A DNA stretch of 64,000 bases from the NCBI RefSeq assembly GCF_025766255.1, contig NW_026516677.1:372001-436000 (forward strand), in the 5' to 3' direction. Below are positions 1 to 10,701 of the stretch, piece after piece. The notes beneath the pieces were generated by a model that saw only the letters and a list, made by a program, of their open reading frames with translations, was not told the DNA's origin and searched no databases. Each line of letters begins with the position of its first letter. Within the stretch, counting starts at the first letter, position 1. The translations under genes were made by a program, and so were the position numbers. Origin of the DNA: Zychaea mexicana. Taxonomy: Eukaryota > Mucoromycota > Mucoromycetes > Mucorales > Lichtheimiaceae.

Positions 1-2410
1 GAAGGACTATGAAGCGTTGTGTTGGGTATTAGATGTGTGATGCTAAGCAAGTGCTAGCTTTCGACATAAAGCGCAACCACCACGTAACGATACTCTGCGA
101 ATGAGGGAATTTATTACTTTTTTCTATATAGCTGTTGCAAAACCAGAACAAAATTCAGATATAATGAATAATGCTCAAAACAGCCAACTGCTATTTTTCG
201 TAGTTGTCGTTGAACGATACTAAAAATGTATACACAATAAAATGTTATAGCAGACCTGCAATAATGGCATCCACAACATCATCCGATGTACTTATGCTTC
301 CTCTTCACGCTGAATTGTTTATTGGTATACTTACTCTCTTCTACTTTGCTATACATACACAAGCCATTCACGTCAAATAATTATGGAAAAATTTAAACGA
401 ACACTTTTGCGACCGTTGATATTTATTGCCTATCGCTTATATTTGACCAGTATCTCATCCGTCGATAAAAAAGTGCTTGCTTTGCTGTTTCATAGAAGCA
501 TAAGATGTATATTTATCATAACAAAGATGATAAGATTTCAACTATTTCAAGTGCACTACTGCTGGTTATCTTGCTATGATACACATCAATTTGAAAAGTT
601 TCAAGAATAAAAAATACATATTTTTATTGTTAGTTGGAAATGTTATATAAGTGAAAAAAGCGGGGGCACTACTGGTTATATCAATATCATAGCAAAAGAG
701 TTTGTATATATATGCAGTTGTCGCAGTCTCTTAATGTTCTACGCTTTATCGTCACATTCTCTCGAGTTCAAAGCTTCGCGATTTCCCATGTCGCGTCTTT
801 TACACGTATGCGCAGAAAAGGCAAACGTTTCGAACAGTGATGTTGTTCGCTTGACGTAAGTATTTTGATAGGTCGGATCACTCGAGGCACTAGTGTCCTT
901 CTGCTATAGTGTGTTTTTATGGATTCAGTTATCTACGAGACCATGAAGAAGCCATTGCTTCCCTAAGTGGTCCACGATGTAACGACCTGCCCTCATCAAC
1001 AAGTATTTAAAGACTCATTGACGAAGTCTTTACGCTAATTCCACGCAACAGCACCTGCTCTTTGCTAGATTGCGCCTGGCGCATTTGAAGGTATCTCCCC
1101 AAGTGCATTCCAGGCAAAAAGGGTGATAAAGATGCGGAAAATGCCGCAGACGACGATAATACGAGTAGCAGTGTTGTAGTATGTACTGTACTTTCGGATG
1201 TTACAGCCAAAAATGGCACGAGGCGAAATTTTCAGTATGTCGCAATCATGCGAGATGCTAATGCTTTAAGCAAATAGGCAAAATGGCAAAGTGTGCAAAG
1301 CTGTACGAAAATCTTCAGTCGACCGTTGCCTTACATGAATCAGATGATGCCCAAGACACTACTCCATCTACTAAGCATAATTCAACAACGGCTACACCAA
1401 CTTTAATGATAGTATCAAATTTTCTCCTTTAGTAAAGAATTAACATGGAAACTTACTCTACTTAGTACGCGAGGAAGCTCGGAGCGGATATAAGTTGGTG
1501 TGTTCTGCGTAATATATTTCTGTATTGTACATATAATTATGACACGAAAGTTTAAGAATAATGTGAAGTGCCAGTTTGTTGTTTAAATGACTGTTAATGA
1601 TGTATGCAGGCTGCAAGACGACCTAGCGAATAATAATAGCAACGCTAACAGCAATCAGTAACAACAGCAACGACAGAATATTAACTCAAAAGGCTCTTAC
1701 TTGCCAAAGGTTCCGATATCAGTCATGTACTGTACTTTTATCGAACAGCCATCGATGACCACTCTTGTCTTCTTTGAAATCACCGTTCGACACCTTGATC
1801 AAAAGCATTTGTGGCGTACAACATCTTGATTTTTCCTTTATTGAAAAGTAGTCATCTTGAGCTTTTCTGCTCGCTGAGCCTCCAGTAAATGCGATCTTGC
1901 TTCTGTATGATACGCGATTGTTATCAGTTACGGGTAAAACAGACGAGCACCGCGTGACCTAATTGCCCAAGGTTGGAGTTCTAGTATGTTATCATCCACT
2001 GTAACTTCCATTACTTTATTCAAATGATCCCGAATCTGAATCGCTTATTTTACGCTCCTTTCACTCTCATCCTACACTTTATTCGGCAACCAACGCAGAA
2101 TTTTGCTTTTTTGGCTCGGTCTCGAATAAGTTTTGTTCAACTTGGTCATTGTGCACGATGGAGATTTTTCCAGACAGACAAGAGGCAACTATATACCTGT
2201 GTACTAAGTTTTTTTTCTCAAATACGATGTACTACTATTTCTTCATAGACTTATATTCAAGCAGCCAAAATAGGTTCTTGTTTCGGCCTTGATATAAAAT
2301 TGCTGTCGATCATGAAGGCGGCATAAAATAAAATTTGAAAAGTGAGGTGACTGATAGAAACTGTCATTATTTCTGGCGGTCATTGCTGCTCTTTTTTATC
2401 TATCTCAACC
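1..2410. other. Intergenic region, no supported gene
   Basis: AT-rich DNA upstream of the seryl-tRNA synthetase gene. No open frame here resembles a protein I recognise. From about 912 to 1277 the plus strand carries one frame of about 120 codons broken only by stops at 1008 and 1086, including an Asp/Ser-rich stretch. This may be a decayed exon, but I cannot name a family. The last 100 bases before 2411 presumably hold the promoter of the next gene. Confidence 0.5.
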
Positions 2411-4039
2411 ATGCTTCGACGTTGTTTATCGTATCGACCCCCTGTTACCATTAGAAAGTCGCTTAAAAAAGCAACGACTGTGCGATGGATTCAAACAGCA
2501 GGCCACATTGAAGACGATGCACCACACCAAATCCCACCACAACTGAATTACGGGCACCTAGTTGACAATGCTGCGACCATTGAAAAAAATATGCAGTTGC
2601 GAAAGTACGAAAGTGACATTGTTCACAAAGTGAAGCAACTATATAGCGTGCGCGAAACGATCTTGGACAAGAAGCAACGATTGACCCAGGAACGCGACGA
2701 AACAAACAAGCTAATTCGAAGTGCAAAAAATAAAGACGAACGACAACAATTCATCGATCGTGGACGACAGTACAAAGAACAGCTCCGTACGTTAGAAGAG
2801 GAACTCTCGAATGTTGAATCCGACATGTCTGCACACGCGCTATTGATTCCCAACGACACCCATCCGGACGCGCCAATAGGGCCAGAAGAAAACGCACACG
2901 TATTAAAGATTGTAGGCAAACAGCGCCTTGAGGATGGCCTTGTGGATCACCTTACCTTGGCAGAAAAGCTTGATCTCGTGGACTTTGGCCAGGCAGCCAA
3001 AGTGAGCGGATCCAAGTTTTACTACCTGAAAAATAACGGTGCATGGCTTGAAATGGCGCTTATTCAGTATGCCATGCAAAAGGCTACGGAACATGGCTTT
3101 GGTGCAGTAATTACACCGGACGTTGTGCGCGCATCGATCGCATATGGATGTGGTTTTCAGCCACGCAAGACTGAAGCATCGCAGATTTACGATGTCACTA
3201 CGGCCAGTATGGTCAATACCTCGGCACCCAAATTGTGTTTAACAGGCACCGCTGAAATCCCACTTGCTGGTATGTTTGCTGAAAAAATGCTCAAAGAAGA
3301 GTCTTTACCGCAGCGGGTTGTTGGTTTTGGTCGTGCGTTCCGTGCTGAAGCAGGCCATGGGTCGGCAGAAGAGCGAGGATTGTATCGCGTACATCAATTT
3401 TCCAAGGTCGAACTTTTTGCCGTTACTACACCGGCTCAAAGTGACGGTTTACTCGAGGAGCTACGGAAGTTGCAAGAGGATATCTTTACTGAGCTCGGGT
3501 TATGCTTCCGGTTAGTGTGTGGTGGTCTATCTCTGGGATCATTTGTGTTTTACTCGATACTAGTGCTCATGTCGTCTTTTGATTAGGGTCCTTGACATGC
3601 CAACTGAAGAGCTAGGTGCAAGTGCTTACCGTAAATATGATATAGAAGCATGGATGCCAGGTCGACGGAGCTGGGGCGAGGTAACTACTCTTCTGTGCCA
3701 TTTAAGATAGTAATCGACTAAGTCAATTAATGATTGCATTTGCACTATAACTTATAGATATCATCCACATCCAATTGCACGGATTATCAGACGCGACGAC
3801 TGGACATCCGGTATCTTTCATCACAATTCAAGGAACAAGTTGGACCAAAGGACGTACGTGTACCCTGGCATATCAAGGAGAAATGGGTGAATTTCTGCCA
3901 TACACTCAATGGCACTGCGATTGCAGTACCGCGAGTAATCATTGCACTCTTGGAAACTTTCCAACGCCCGGATGGAACGGTGGAGATACCGGAGGTTCTA
4001 CGTAAATGGATTCCTGGACAACCAAAAGTATTATCATAG
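2411..4039 (+). CDS. Seryl-tRNA synthetase, probably mitochondrial
   Basis: Class II aminoacyl-tRNA synthetase that charges tRNA-Ser. Three exons are supported: 2411-3510, 3587-3680 and 3758-4039, giving 491 residues. The N-terminus ([20 protein letters not shown]) is Arg/Lys-rich with no acidic residue, as expected for a mitochondrial presequence. A long charged helical-arm region follows at about residues 60-145. The catalytic core shows [10 protein letters not shown], motif 2 around [10 protein letters not shown] followed by [14 protein letters not shown], and motif 3 [16 protein letters not shown] encoded by the last exon. Joining exons 2 and 3 restores the family stretch [17 protein letters not shown]. 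Introns have GTTAGT and GTAACT donors. A cytosolic SerRS should be encoded elsewhere. The mitochondrial location is inferred from the presequence; the enzyme identity is firm. Confidence 0.93.
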
Positions 4040-4464
4040 AAAATGTCAAACTCAAAAATAACAGGCCAACCCCACTTTAATAAAAGCATACTTGTAATTA
4101 GTACCTTAGTAAGGCAACACAAAAAGAATAAGCAAAAAAATATAAAATCTTGGGATACCCAGCTTCTCATTCAATCGACTACTTATTTAGAACACTTTGA
4201 TCCAAGTAAAGATATGCTATCGTGTATCCTAAGATTACTCCTAATTTAACGCACAAGCGCAGTATTTAAACTTGCAGACATATACCTGCATTTCAACAGG
4301 ATAAAGTTACGAATTAATACAAGATAAAGTTTATCTGCCCATTCATTACCCGATACAGGTGCAGATTCTCTGTACAGGTTCGTGCTCGAGCTTCCAAACA
4401 TAAGGACATGTCGCAACCGAAAAGAATTAATGTTATATGTTGTTATGAATCAAAGTAGCTTGGA
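4040..4464. other. Intergenic, 3' flank of seryl-tRNA synthetase
   Basis: AT-rich sequence between the SerRS stop codon and the transposon-like repeat array. I see no gene in it. Confidence 0.5.
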
Positions 4465-4580
4465 AAGCAAAATAAATGTCGCATTTTCTGAAAATATTGT
4501 CGCACATTTTGAAACTTGAAGTCGTATTATTTATAGTAAATGTCGTATTTTTGATATAGATGTCCCTTGTTTTTAGTAGC
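4465..4580. repeat. Degenerate TGTCGCATTTT-type repeat array
   Basis: About five imperfect tandem units at 20-23 base spacing share the core (A)TGTCG(C/T)A(T)TTT: for example AATGTCGCATTTT, TTGTCGCACATTTT, AGTCGTATTATTT, AATGTCGTATTTTT and ATGTCCCTTGTTTTT. The array lies just beyond the C-terminal end of the decayed Tc1/mariner transposase (4743-5266, minus strand). That is where a subterminal or terminal repeat of such an element would sit. No inverted partner is visible upstream of the relic, so only one end seems to survive. Confidence 0.5.
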
Positions 4581-4742
4581 AACATCACGAGTGTTGAATA
4601 AAGCTGTTTAATAAAAACCATTTTGAGTAAAATTATGATGGTTAACTATAAATATAAAAGAAAAAAAGAGACTTTACTTATCTTTATACTGACAATTAAT
4701 TTCTTACCTATTGTATATATTATAATAACAGCCGTCATCGGA

Positions 4743-5266
4743 TCATTGCATATGAGTTTTATAAGTTGTCTTCTTACGACACTTATCTAAGCATTTATGT
4801 GAATGAGAAACGAATCCAATGAAACCTGTTAGTTTTACATTATTGCATCTCACGAATTCTTGTAGCAAGGTCTCTTGTTGTAACGTTTAACCTTGCTCTT
4901 TGCAACAGACCAAAATTGTTCTATTGGATTGAGCTCAGGAGAATATGAAGATATGCACGTTGATATCCACGATATTAAATATATCTTGCAATACAGTTGA
5001 TGTGTGTATAGGCGCGTTATTACTTATTGGATAATGTCCTTTCATAAGTGAATATTGATCCATTCCATTCAATATTTCCTTCAAAAAGCTAATGAGTGTC
5101 CTGTAACAGTTCCAGTGCTTAAAATTCCAGATCCTCGCCCAGCCTTTCTCTTCTTATTGAGACGAGGTATTCTCACACTAATTTTGATCAACTCAAGCGA
5201 CGATACGGTTCCGTCTGAAAGTAAACCACATAAGTTATTGCCAGTCCCATTTCTTTGGATTACCAC
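4743..5266 (-). mobile_element. Decayed Tc1/mariner-type DDE transposase
   Basis: On the minus strand, three frames read one after another give the catalytic half of a Tc1/mariner transposase. First comes a basic stretch leading to GTVTGHSLAF. After a one-base shift comes MKGHYPISNNAPIHTS, the region of the second catalytic Asp, where the usual Asp is replaced by Ser. After another shift comes PELNPIEQFWSVAKSKVKR, the hallmark before and after the third catalytic acid. A further shift leads to LATRIREMQ and a Cys/Lys-rich tail ending near 4743. The frameshifts, the lost Asp and the absence of the N-terminal DNA-binding half show an inactive, truncated copy. It sits between two housekeeping genes. 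Confidence 0.8.
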
Positions 5267-5441
5267 ATGATCATTGTTGATATGGCATACTCTTCGCTTG
5301 CAAATCGCATCACTTTCGGTACGCTTTTGGTCCGCGTACCTCCAATTGATAGCGAAACTCAGCAGTGCGTACGCACCGCAAATAAAAAGTTTTGATACTG
5401 GTCTTCTTGTTAAAGTCCTCTGTTCTTACTCTCCTAGCGTC

Positions 5442-6460
5442 ATGTCAACCACTCACGATGTCAAAATTGCCGTGATCGGCGGCTCTGGCTTATACAATTT
5501 GGATAACCTCGAAATCGTCGAAGAGGTTAATCCCGAAACTGTAAAGTATTCCACTCGAGCTTCGTCTAGAATTCACACACGACAAAACGACACGCACATG
5601 CATTGAAAGGAAGAAAAAAAAAAGAGAAAGCTTAACGACAAATTTCTTACTTCACATTGTAGCCATGGGGCTTCCCAAGCGACAAGATTATTATTGCCAA
5701 GCTTCCCAGCGGTACCAAGATTGCTTTCCTTGCTCGCCATGGTCGTGGTCATTATCTTACGCCCACTGAAGTCCCACAGCGCGCCAATATGGCTGCACTG
5801 AAGCATCTTGGTGTTGAAGCCATTCTTGCCTTTTCGGCTGTCGGTTCGCTCCGCGAAGAGATTCCGCCCTGCGACTTTGTCTTGCCCGACCAGTTGATTG
5901 ATCGTACGCGCGGCCTCCGTCCCTCGACATATTTTGGTGATGGTGTTGTTGCACATGCCATGTTTGCCGACCCCTTTCACGAAGGCATTGCCGATTTGGT
6001 GCACAAGCAGAGCCACGTGCTTGAATTTGGCGCCAAGATTCACCGCAACAAGACGGCTGTTTGCATGGAAGGTCCCGCATTCTCGACGCGTGCTGAATCA
6101 CATATGTATCGTAGCTGGGGCGGTGACATTATCAACATGTCAGCGCTGCCAGAAGCCAAGTTGGCTCGTGAGTGCGAGATGGCTTACCAGATGGTGTGCA
6201 TGGCGACGGATTATGACTGCTGGCGTGTAGAAGAAGAGGCTGTCAACGTGGAAACGGTGATGCAGAACATGGTCAACAACTCGACGAATGCAAAGACATT
6301 GTTAATGGCTGTTCTTCCTGAGTTGGACAACTCTGTTCGTTCCAATACCTTGAAGCCCGATTTAAAGGGCTCGATGAAATTCTCGGGCATGACTGCACAG
6401 GAGAAGAAGAACCCCGAAACCGTCAAAAAGCTCGATTATATCTTGCCCGGTTACTTCTAA
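5442..6460 (+). CDS. S-methyl-5'-thioadenosine phosphorylase
   Basis: Cleaves methylthioadenosine to adenine and methylthioribose-1-phosphate in the methionine salvage and polyamine pathway. Two exons, 5442-5540 and 5663-6460, encode 298 residues, within the usual 280-340 range. Residues 8-17 contain the phosphate-binding start of the PNP/MTAP family (KIAVIGGSGLY). The splice joins VNPET to PWGFPSD, restoring the family stretch before KLPSGTKIAFLARHGRGH. EGPAFSTRAES at about 169-179 and ATDYDCW at about 214-220 are the substrate-binding and MTAP-discriminating motifs; plain PNPs lack the DYDCW form. The ATG at 5442 gives the expected short N-terminus. The promoter lies in the short stretch downstream of the transposase relic. 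Confidence 0.95.
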
Positions 6461-7901
6461 GTTAATCTCCAGCAATAGACTGTTTCTTTGTGCTTCAAAT
6501 TTACTTTGTATTATATGGACGAAAAATATAGGACAAGTTGTGATGAACAATATATATTTTGACGGAGTCTGTGTGTTTGACCCACAGTTTTCACTTCTTT
6601 TCTCTATCTTTGGCTTACCCCAAACCCCTCTTATATATACCTACACAGACACTTAAAGCCATTTCTGTAACAATGGCGTTGTGAACTGTGGTATTTAAGC
6701 ACGGATCATCCTTACTTTACTACTTCCTTATACTCTAATTGTATGCGCCATTGTGTGCAATAGTTGATAAGGACGGGGTATCGGCGATGGCCAGTAGCAT
6801 CGGTTTCCAAAATAGGACTTATTGGACCGTTAACTTTGGAATTTCAGGGACATTTACGATCTCCTTCTCCTGAATCCAGGTGAAAGCATAGGGCACCGAA
6901 AAATACTTGACGCTCAATCATTTCAAACTAATAGAAGCCCGTAACATCGTTGTCTGCCCACGGAATCTCATTTCGCGCTGTTTACTGTTCCCCCTGTTTC
7001 ATTGATTATCACCCCATAGCGATCAATGATCGGTATTAAAAATGCAAAAACTTAATGCTATAGTTGTAGTGTTAAAAAGTCTTGTCCACACACCCCTCCC
7101 CCCTCCAAGATTAAGAATAGTACCTGACAGAAGAGGATCTTAATTGCTATATATCATGTTATCTACAAGAGAAGCTGTGTATAGCTGCTGCATATGTTGC
7201 ACAAAAATCACCAATTCCAGCTATTAACTATTATTTTGTAGACAATCGTAGTATTTAGCTCTAACTTCGTGATGAAACTACTACGAAAAATGCTAGTCAA
7301 TATCAAACCTGGAATGCGACCTTTGCGGACTGTACTAGACTTACTATTACAGCATAGTAGTTTACAAGCTCTAGTATTGCCAAACGAGAACCGCAGTAGA
7401 CGACGACAATTATATAACAATAGAAAGGTTATTCAGTAATACTTCGTACTAGGAATTCAACTTCAAGTATAACATGCGTCTCTACTTATAAAGTTATGGT
7501 CTACAATGAGGAGCGCTTATACGTTGTGTGAAAAAGGGTGATCTTTATGATTGATGTGCTGTAGTACGCTTCTGTTATGCAGGTTTTTCTTCTTGTAGTT
7601 TAGTGTTTATATGTAAAGCACACTACTACTCGATTTGTTATTACTTTATTCGTTAGTGACAGGAAAGAATAAAATTAATTAAATAACAATGATTTCGTTG
7701 TAAATGATATTATAAACTGTCATAAACAATAAATGAAAGAAATTATAAGAGTATGAAGGAAATTGGACAAATGCTAGTTGGTGTGTATACAGTATTCATT
7801 TGAGTGCATGCGTGTGCTGTATTGCTGTAGTTGTAGGTGTTGTTGGATGTGTTAAGCATGTTCTCTATCAATTAGAGCTGTAAGAGGCAATAGCGTTGCG
7901 T
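6461..7901. other. Intergenic between convergent genes, nothing recognised
   Basis: About 1.4 kb between the MTAP stop codon and the 3' end of the RING-RRM gene. A 54-codon ORF runs on the plus strand from 7272 to about 7439. It is Arg/Leu-rich with no family signal, and I do not call it a gene. The remainder is AT-rich 3' flank. Confidence 0.5.
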
Positions 7902-9586
7902 TTATACTTTTTGTAAGAAGCTCTCCTTTTGATAGTATGGCTCAGGAACAGGTCCTGCAGGAGATGGTGGACCAACTGGCAAAAGATATTGGAAAAGATC
8001 TGGTGTGCATTCAATTCTGGCGGTCTGTAGCAACGTCATTTTCTGCCGTTCAGTGAATGCTGGACACATGATTCCTGCACGTGTTACACGTTCCAACAGC
8101 GAAGAATCGATTTGAACATAGTCCTTTGAAAGGTGTGCTTTTAAGGATTCTGTAAAACAGTGCCACAAAACTGTTAGTGAATAGATAACGCTCATCCGAC
8201 TATAAGCCTTTCTTTCTATTTTTTTTTTTTTTGTTTCTCACCAATAGATAACTTGAGCATTTCATAGATATGATCGCGGTGCATTGTGGAAATCAAATGT
8301 ACTTGATGCCATGGATACTTTGTGATTACGCTGACAATATTCTCGAACGGGCGCTCTGCGCATTTTCGAGAAAAGTGAAGCTTATAGTTTTTGCACACGA
8401 CAAGTAGCGCGTTAATTTCTTCGCGGGTGACAAAAGGAGGGCATTGGGTGCCACCGCCGCCGGCAGCGGTCGACATAGATTTGACAACCTGGGAAGGAGG
8501 TGGGATCGCCGATACACCACAGAATTGGCCGCGCCATTTAGGAAACACGACAGTGAGTAGTTCTTCTTGCGTACATTCGGTAACTGTTACGACACGGCCC
8601 TTGAGAGGCTTTTGATGACGTGTTTCAATAGCACGGATGAGATCTAATTGTGTTGCGAATTCAACGTAGGCGTCAGATAGCGTCTTGCCTGTCGTGCGAT
8701 CCATCATGATATGAATCGATTGCGCTTGTACAGACAACGAAGGGAGTCTACAGTGACCGAAAAAATTTCGTACGTCGTTTTGAGATACGTCCCAAGGGAT
8801 CTAACCGAAACGATAGCGAAAACGGTTTTGCTGTAATGTGAGTCATCTACGTGTGCGTGTGCACGTGTTTTATAGATGATCTTTTGCTATGTTTGTATTT
8901 ACATTAGTCAATTTGGCGCATGGATAATATGGAGGAGGTGCCAGGAGATGGCGGGCTGGTGGTGCCTCTGGAATGGTTGGAGTGTGTGGCTAAGAATATC
9001 AGTTAGGATCAGCTGATCACATATTACAATAACGCACAAATGTTGAGCTTTCTTTCATCATTACGATACCTGCTGGTCTGTACACATGGAGCATGCGGAT
9101 CGTAGTGCAAAAGGAAGGGAGGCGATACAAATCTGGCAAACTGCGTGGCCGCACGGCTGCAGGTGGTCCGTGCTGGATGAGCAGTACGCACAGCGACGAC
9201 GCCAAGATGCTTCGCTGCTTGATACCGACTTACGGGGACCAAAGCAATCCCATGAAGAAGGTGCTGGGAAAAGCGAATATTGAACAAGTGGCGGGGTCAT
9301 CATTGGGCGAGCTATTTGCGATTGTTGTAGCTGCTGAGGTCTGCAGGTGTTTGGACTGTTGCTAAAAAATGTGGCACTTGTGGGTGTTCCTGGAGTTGTG
9401 CTGTTATGCGATGATGGCTGGCTGTTTATAAACAAGCGTTCTTCGCCGTCACCAATAACGGCAGTGCGGATGTAATCTGTCAATGCTATAAGAATGACTT
9501 GTGTAAGAGAAGCACCGTACAAGACATGAACCTAATTAGATTAACTTCTTTAAAGTCTTCTTACCTGGCTCGTATATAGGATCCAT
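7902..9586 (-). CDS. RING finger plus RRM protein, function unknown
   Basis: Five exons on the minus strand (9586-9565, 9485-9070, 8989-8903, 8800-8242, 8149-7902) give 443 residues. Exon 1 is only 22 nt (MDPIYEP), and the joins keep frame throughout. Residues about 106-142 hold a compact C3HC4 RING-like finger with the order CAYC, then CGHAVCQIC, then CSMC. A Pro-rich linker follows. Residues about 171-260 form an RNA-recognition motif: the exon 3/4 junction rebuilds KLTNIPWDVSQNDV (RNP2-like), and GKTLSDAYVEF is RNP1-like. Residues about 285-390 are helical with no clear family, and the C-terminus is Pro-rich. The pairing suggests an RNA-binding ubiquitin ligase or a RING used as a protein interface; both are inference. 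It is not Not4, whose RING and RRM motifs differ. Confidence 0.8.
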
Positions 9587-10057
9587 GATTTAAACAAGAA
9601 AAAGAAAACAGGTATGTTGGTGGTTTTAACTAGTGAATGAAAAGAAGGGAAAAAGAAGAAAAAATACATAGATTATGTTTTATATTGATATGCGCTTATA
9701 CGTGCTTGCGTACAAGCCCGCGCATTATGGATTGGACCGTTAGGATAAAAAAATGGGGGAAGCAAACTCTGTCAAATTTGGGTGATATTAACCATTATTG
9801 GAGGATATAGGCACCCCTTTTCTTCTTAGGAATGGGAAATTTTGCCCCATGCACTCTGCGTTTTTTATCTGCCCATACATAGACCCTCGGGTCCACCGTG
9901 TTTGGATGGAGCATACTACATACATACACCACATATAATACTCATACGCAATAGCGACCACGCGCATGTTTATACACACAGCGGACGATGTCAGGACTTA
10001 ATTAATGGAAAGTACATAGCGTTTATTAACAACACATAATATCATTTACTACTAATA
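9587..10057. other. Intergenic, promoter side of RING-RRM gene
   Basis: About 470 bases upstream of the RING-RRM gene and downstream of the CaaX protein gene, both on the minus strand. The sequence is AT-rich, and I see no coding or RNA feature. Confidence 0.5.
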
Positions 10058-10519
10058 TTACATGATCGTACACTTGCTATTATCGCGATGATGATGATGA
10101 TGCGTAACATGGCCTAGCCGCGGTGTAAGTATGCTAAAATCTCTTCGTCGCTGTTGCGAGGAGGGTGCCGTAGTGGTAGTCGTTCGCGTAGCCATAGTAA
10201 TGGTCCCCGCAATATGCTCCGTATCCATGGGTGCAGTAGTTCTCGTAGCATTGTATTCAGTCGTGCTACTCGTTGTATGGCGGGAGGCGGCTTGTCTTGC
10301 AATGGATTTTACAAGTCGGGTACCCCTCATTGTCAGCCAGCCGTCTTGTTGTGGGGGCGTGCGAGGACTCCAGAATGTGGGTTTTGCATGCAATGTAGCC
10401 GCGCGCTTTGAATACGGGGGAGGAGGTGTCCTTGGAATCAGCAAGGTTTCATCATCATCCAACATGTAATAGGTGTTGTGGGTGGCGGTGGCGGCAGTAG
10501 TAGTAGTAGTAGTGTTCAT
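10058..10519 (-). CDS. Small Thr/His-rich protein with C-terminal CaaX box
   Basis: A single-exon frame of 153 residues starting at the ATG at 10519. It begins MNTTTTTT, contains an acidic patch (LDDDETLLIPRTPPPPY), a basic middle, and a His-rich tail, and it ends KCTIM. C-T-I-M fits a CaaX prenylation box, with Met at the end favouring farnesylation, and a basic/His-rich stretch precedes it. No enzymatic or structural family is recognisable. It lies 182 bases downstream of the carB stop codon on the same strand, so 3' read-through from carB is possible. The composition is repetitive, so the ORF could be partly fortuitous. The CaaX ending at the exact terminus and the length of the open frame argue for a gene. 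Confidence 0.5.
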   Translation of the reverse strand: MNTTTTTTAATATHNTYYMLDDDETLLIPRTPPPPYSKRAATLHAKPTFWSPRTPPQQDGWLTMRGTRLVKSIARQAASRHTTSSTTEYNATRTTAPMDTEHIAGTITMATRTTTTTAPSSQQRRRDFSILTPRLGHVTHHHHHRDNSKCTIM

Positions 10520-10701
10520 TTTATAAGCCAAATTTAGATATTCCAGTAGATACAATAGAAAAAGACAATCGAGAAGAGAAAAGTTTAAGCAATAGAAATA
10601 AAGATGACTTTTATTTTGTTTAATAATAGATAGCTAGATCGCGATTGTTTTTGTGTGATCCTAAATTAGTTTGTTGTTTTCAAAACGATCATGGCGGGTG
10701 T

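Noticed and set aside
7902..9586. Not4/CNOT4 identity for the RING-RRM gene
   Set aside because: The RING has C3HC4 pattern with short spacing rather than the C4C4 pattern of Not4, and the RRM core differs.
7902..10519. The RING protein and the CaaX protein near carB as parts of the carotenoid repressor CrgA
   Set aside because: CrgA is one larger protein with two RINGs, a LON-type domain and a C-terminal isoprenylation motif. Here the single RING is joined to an RRM and the CaaX lies on a separate frame, so neither gene is CrgA.
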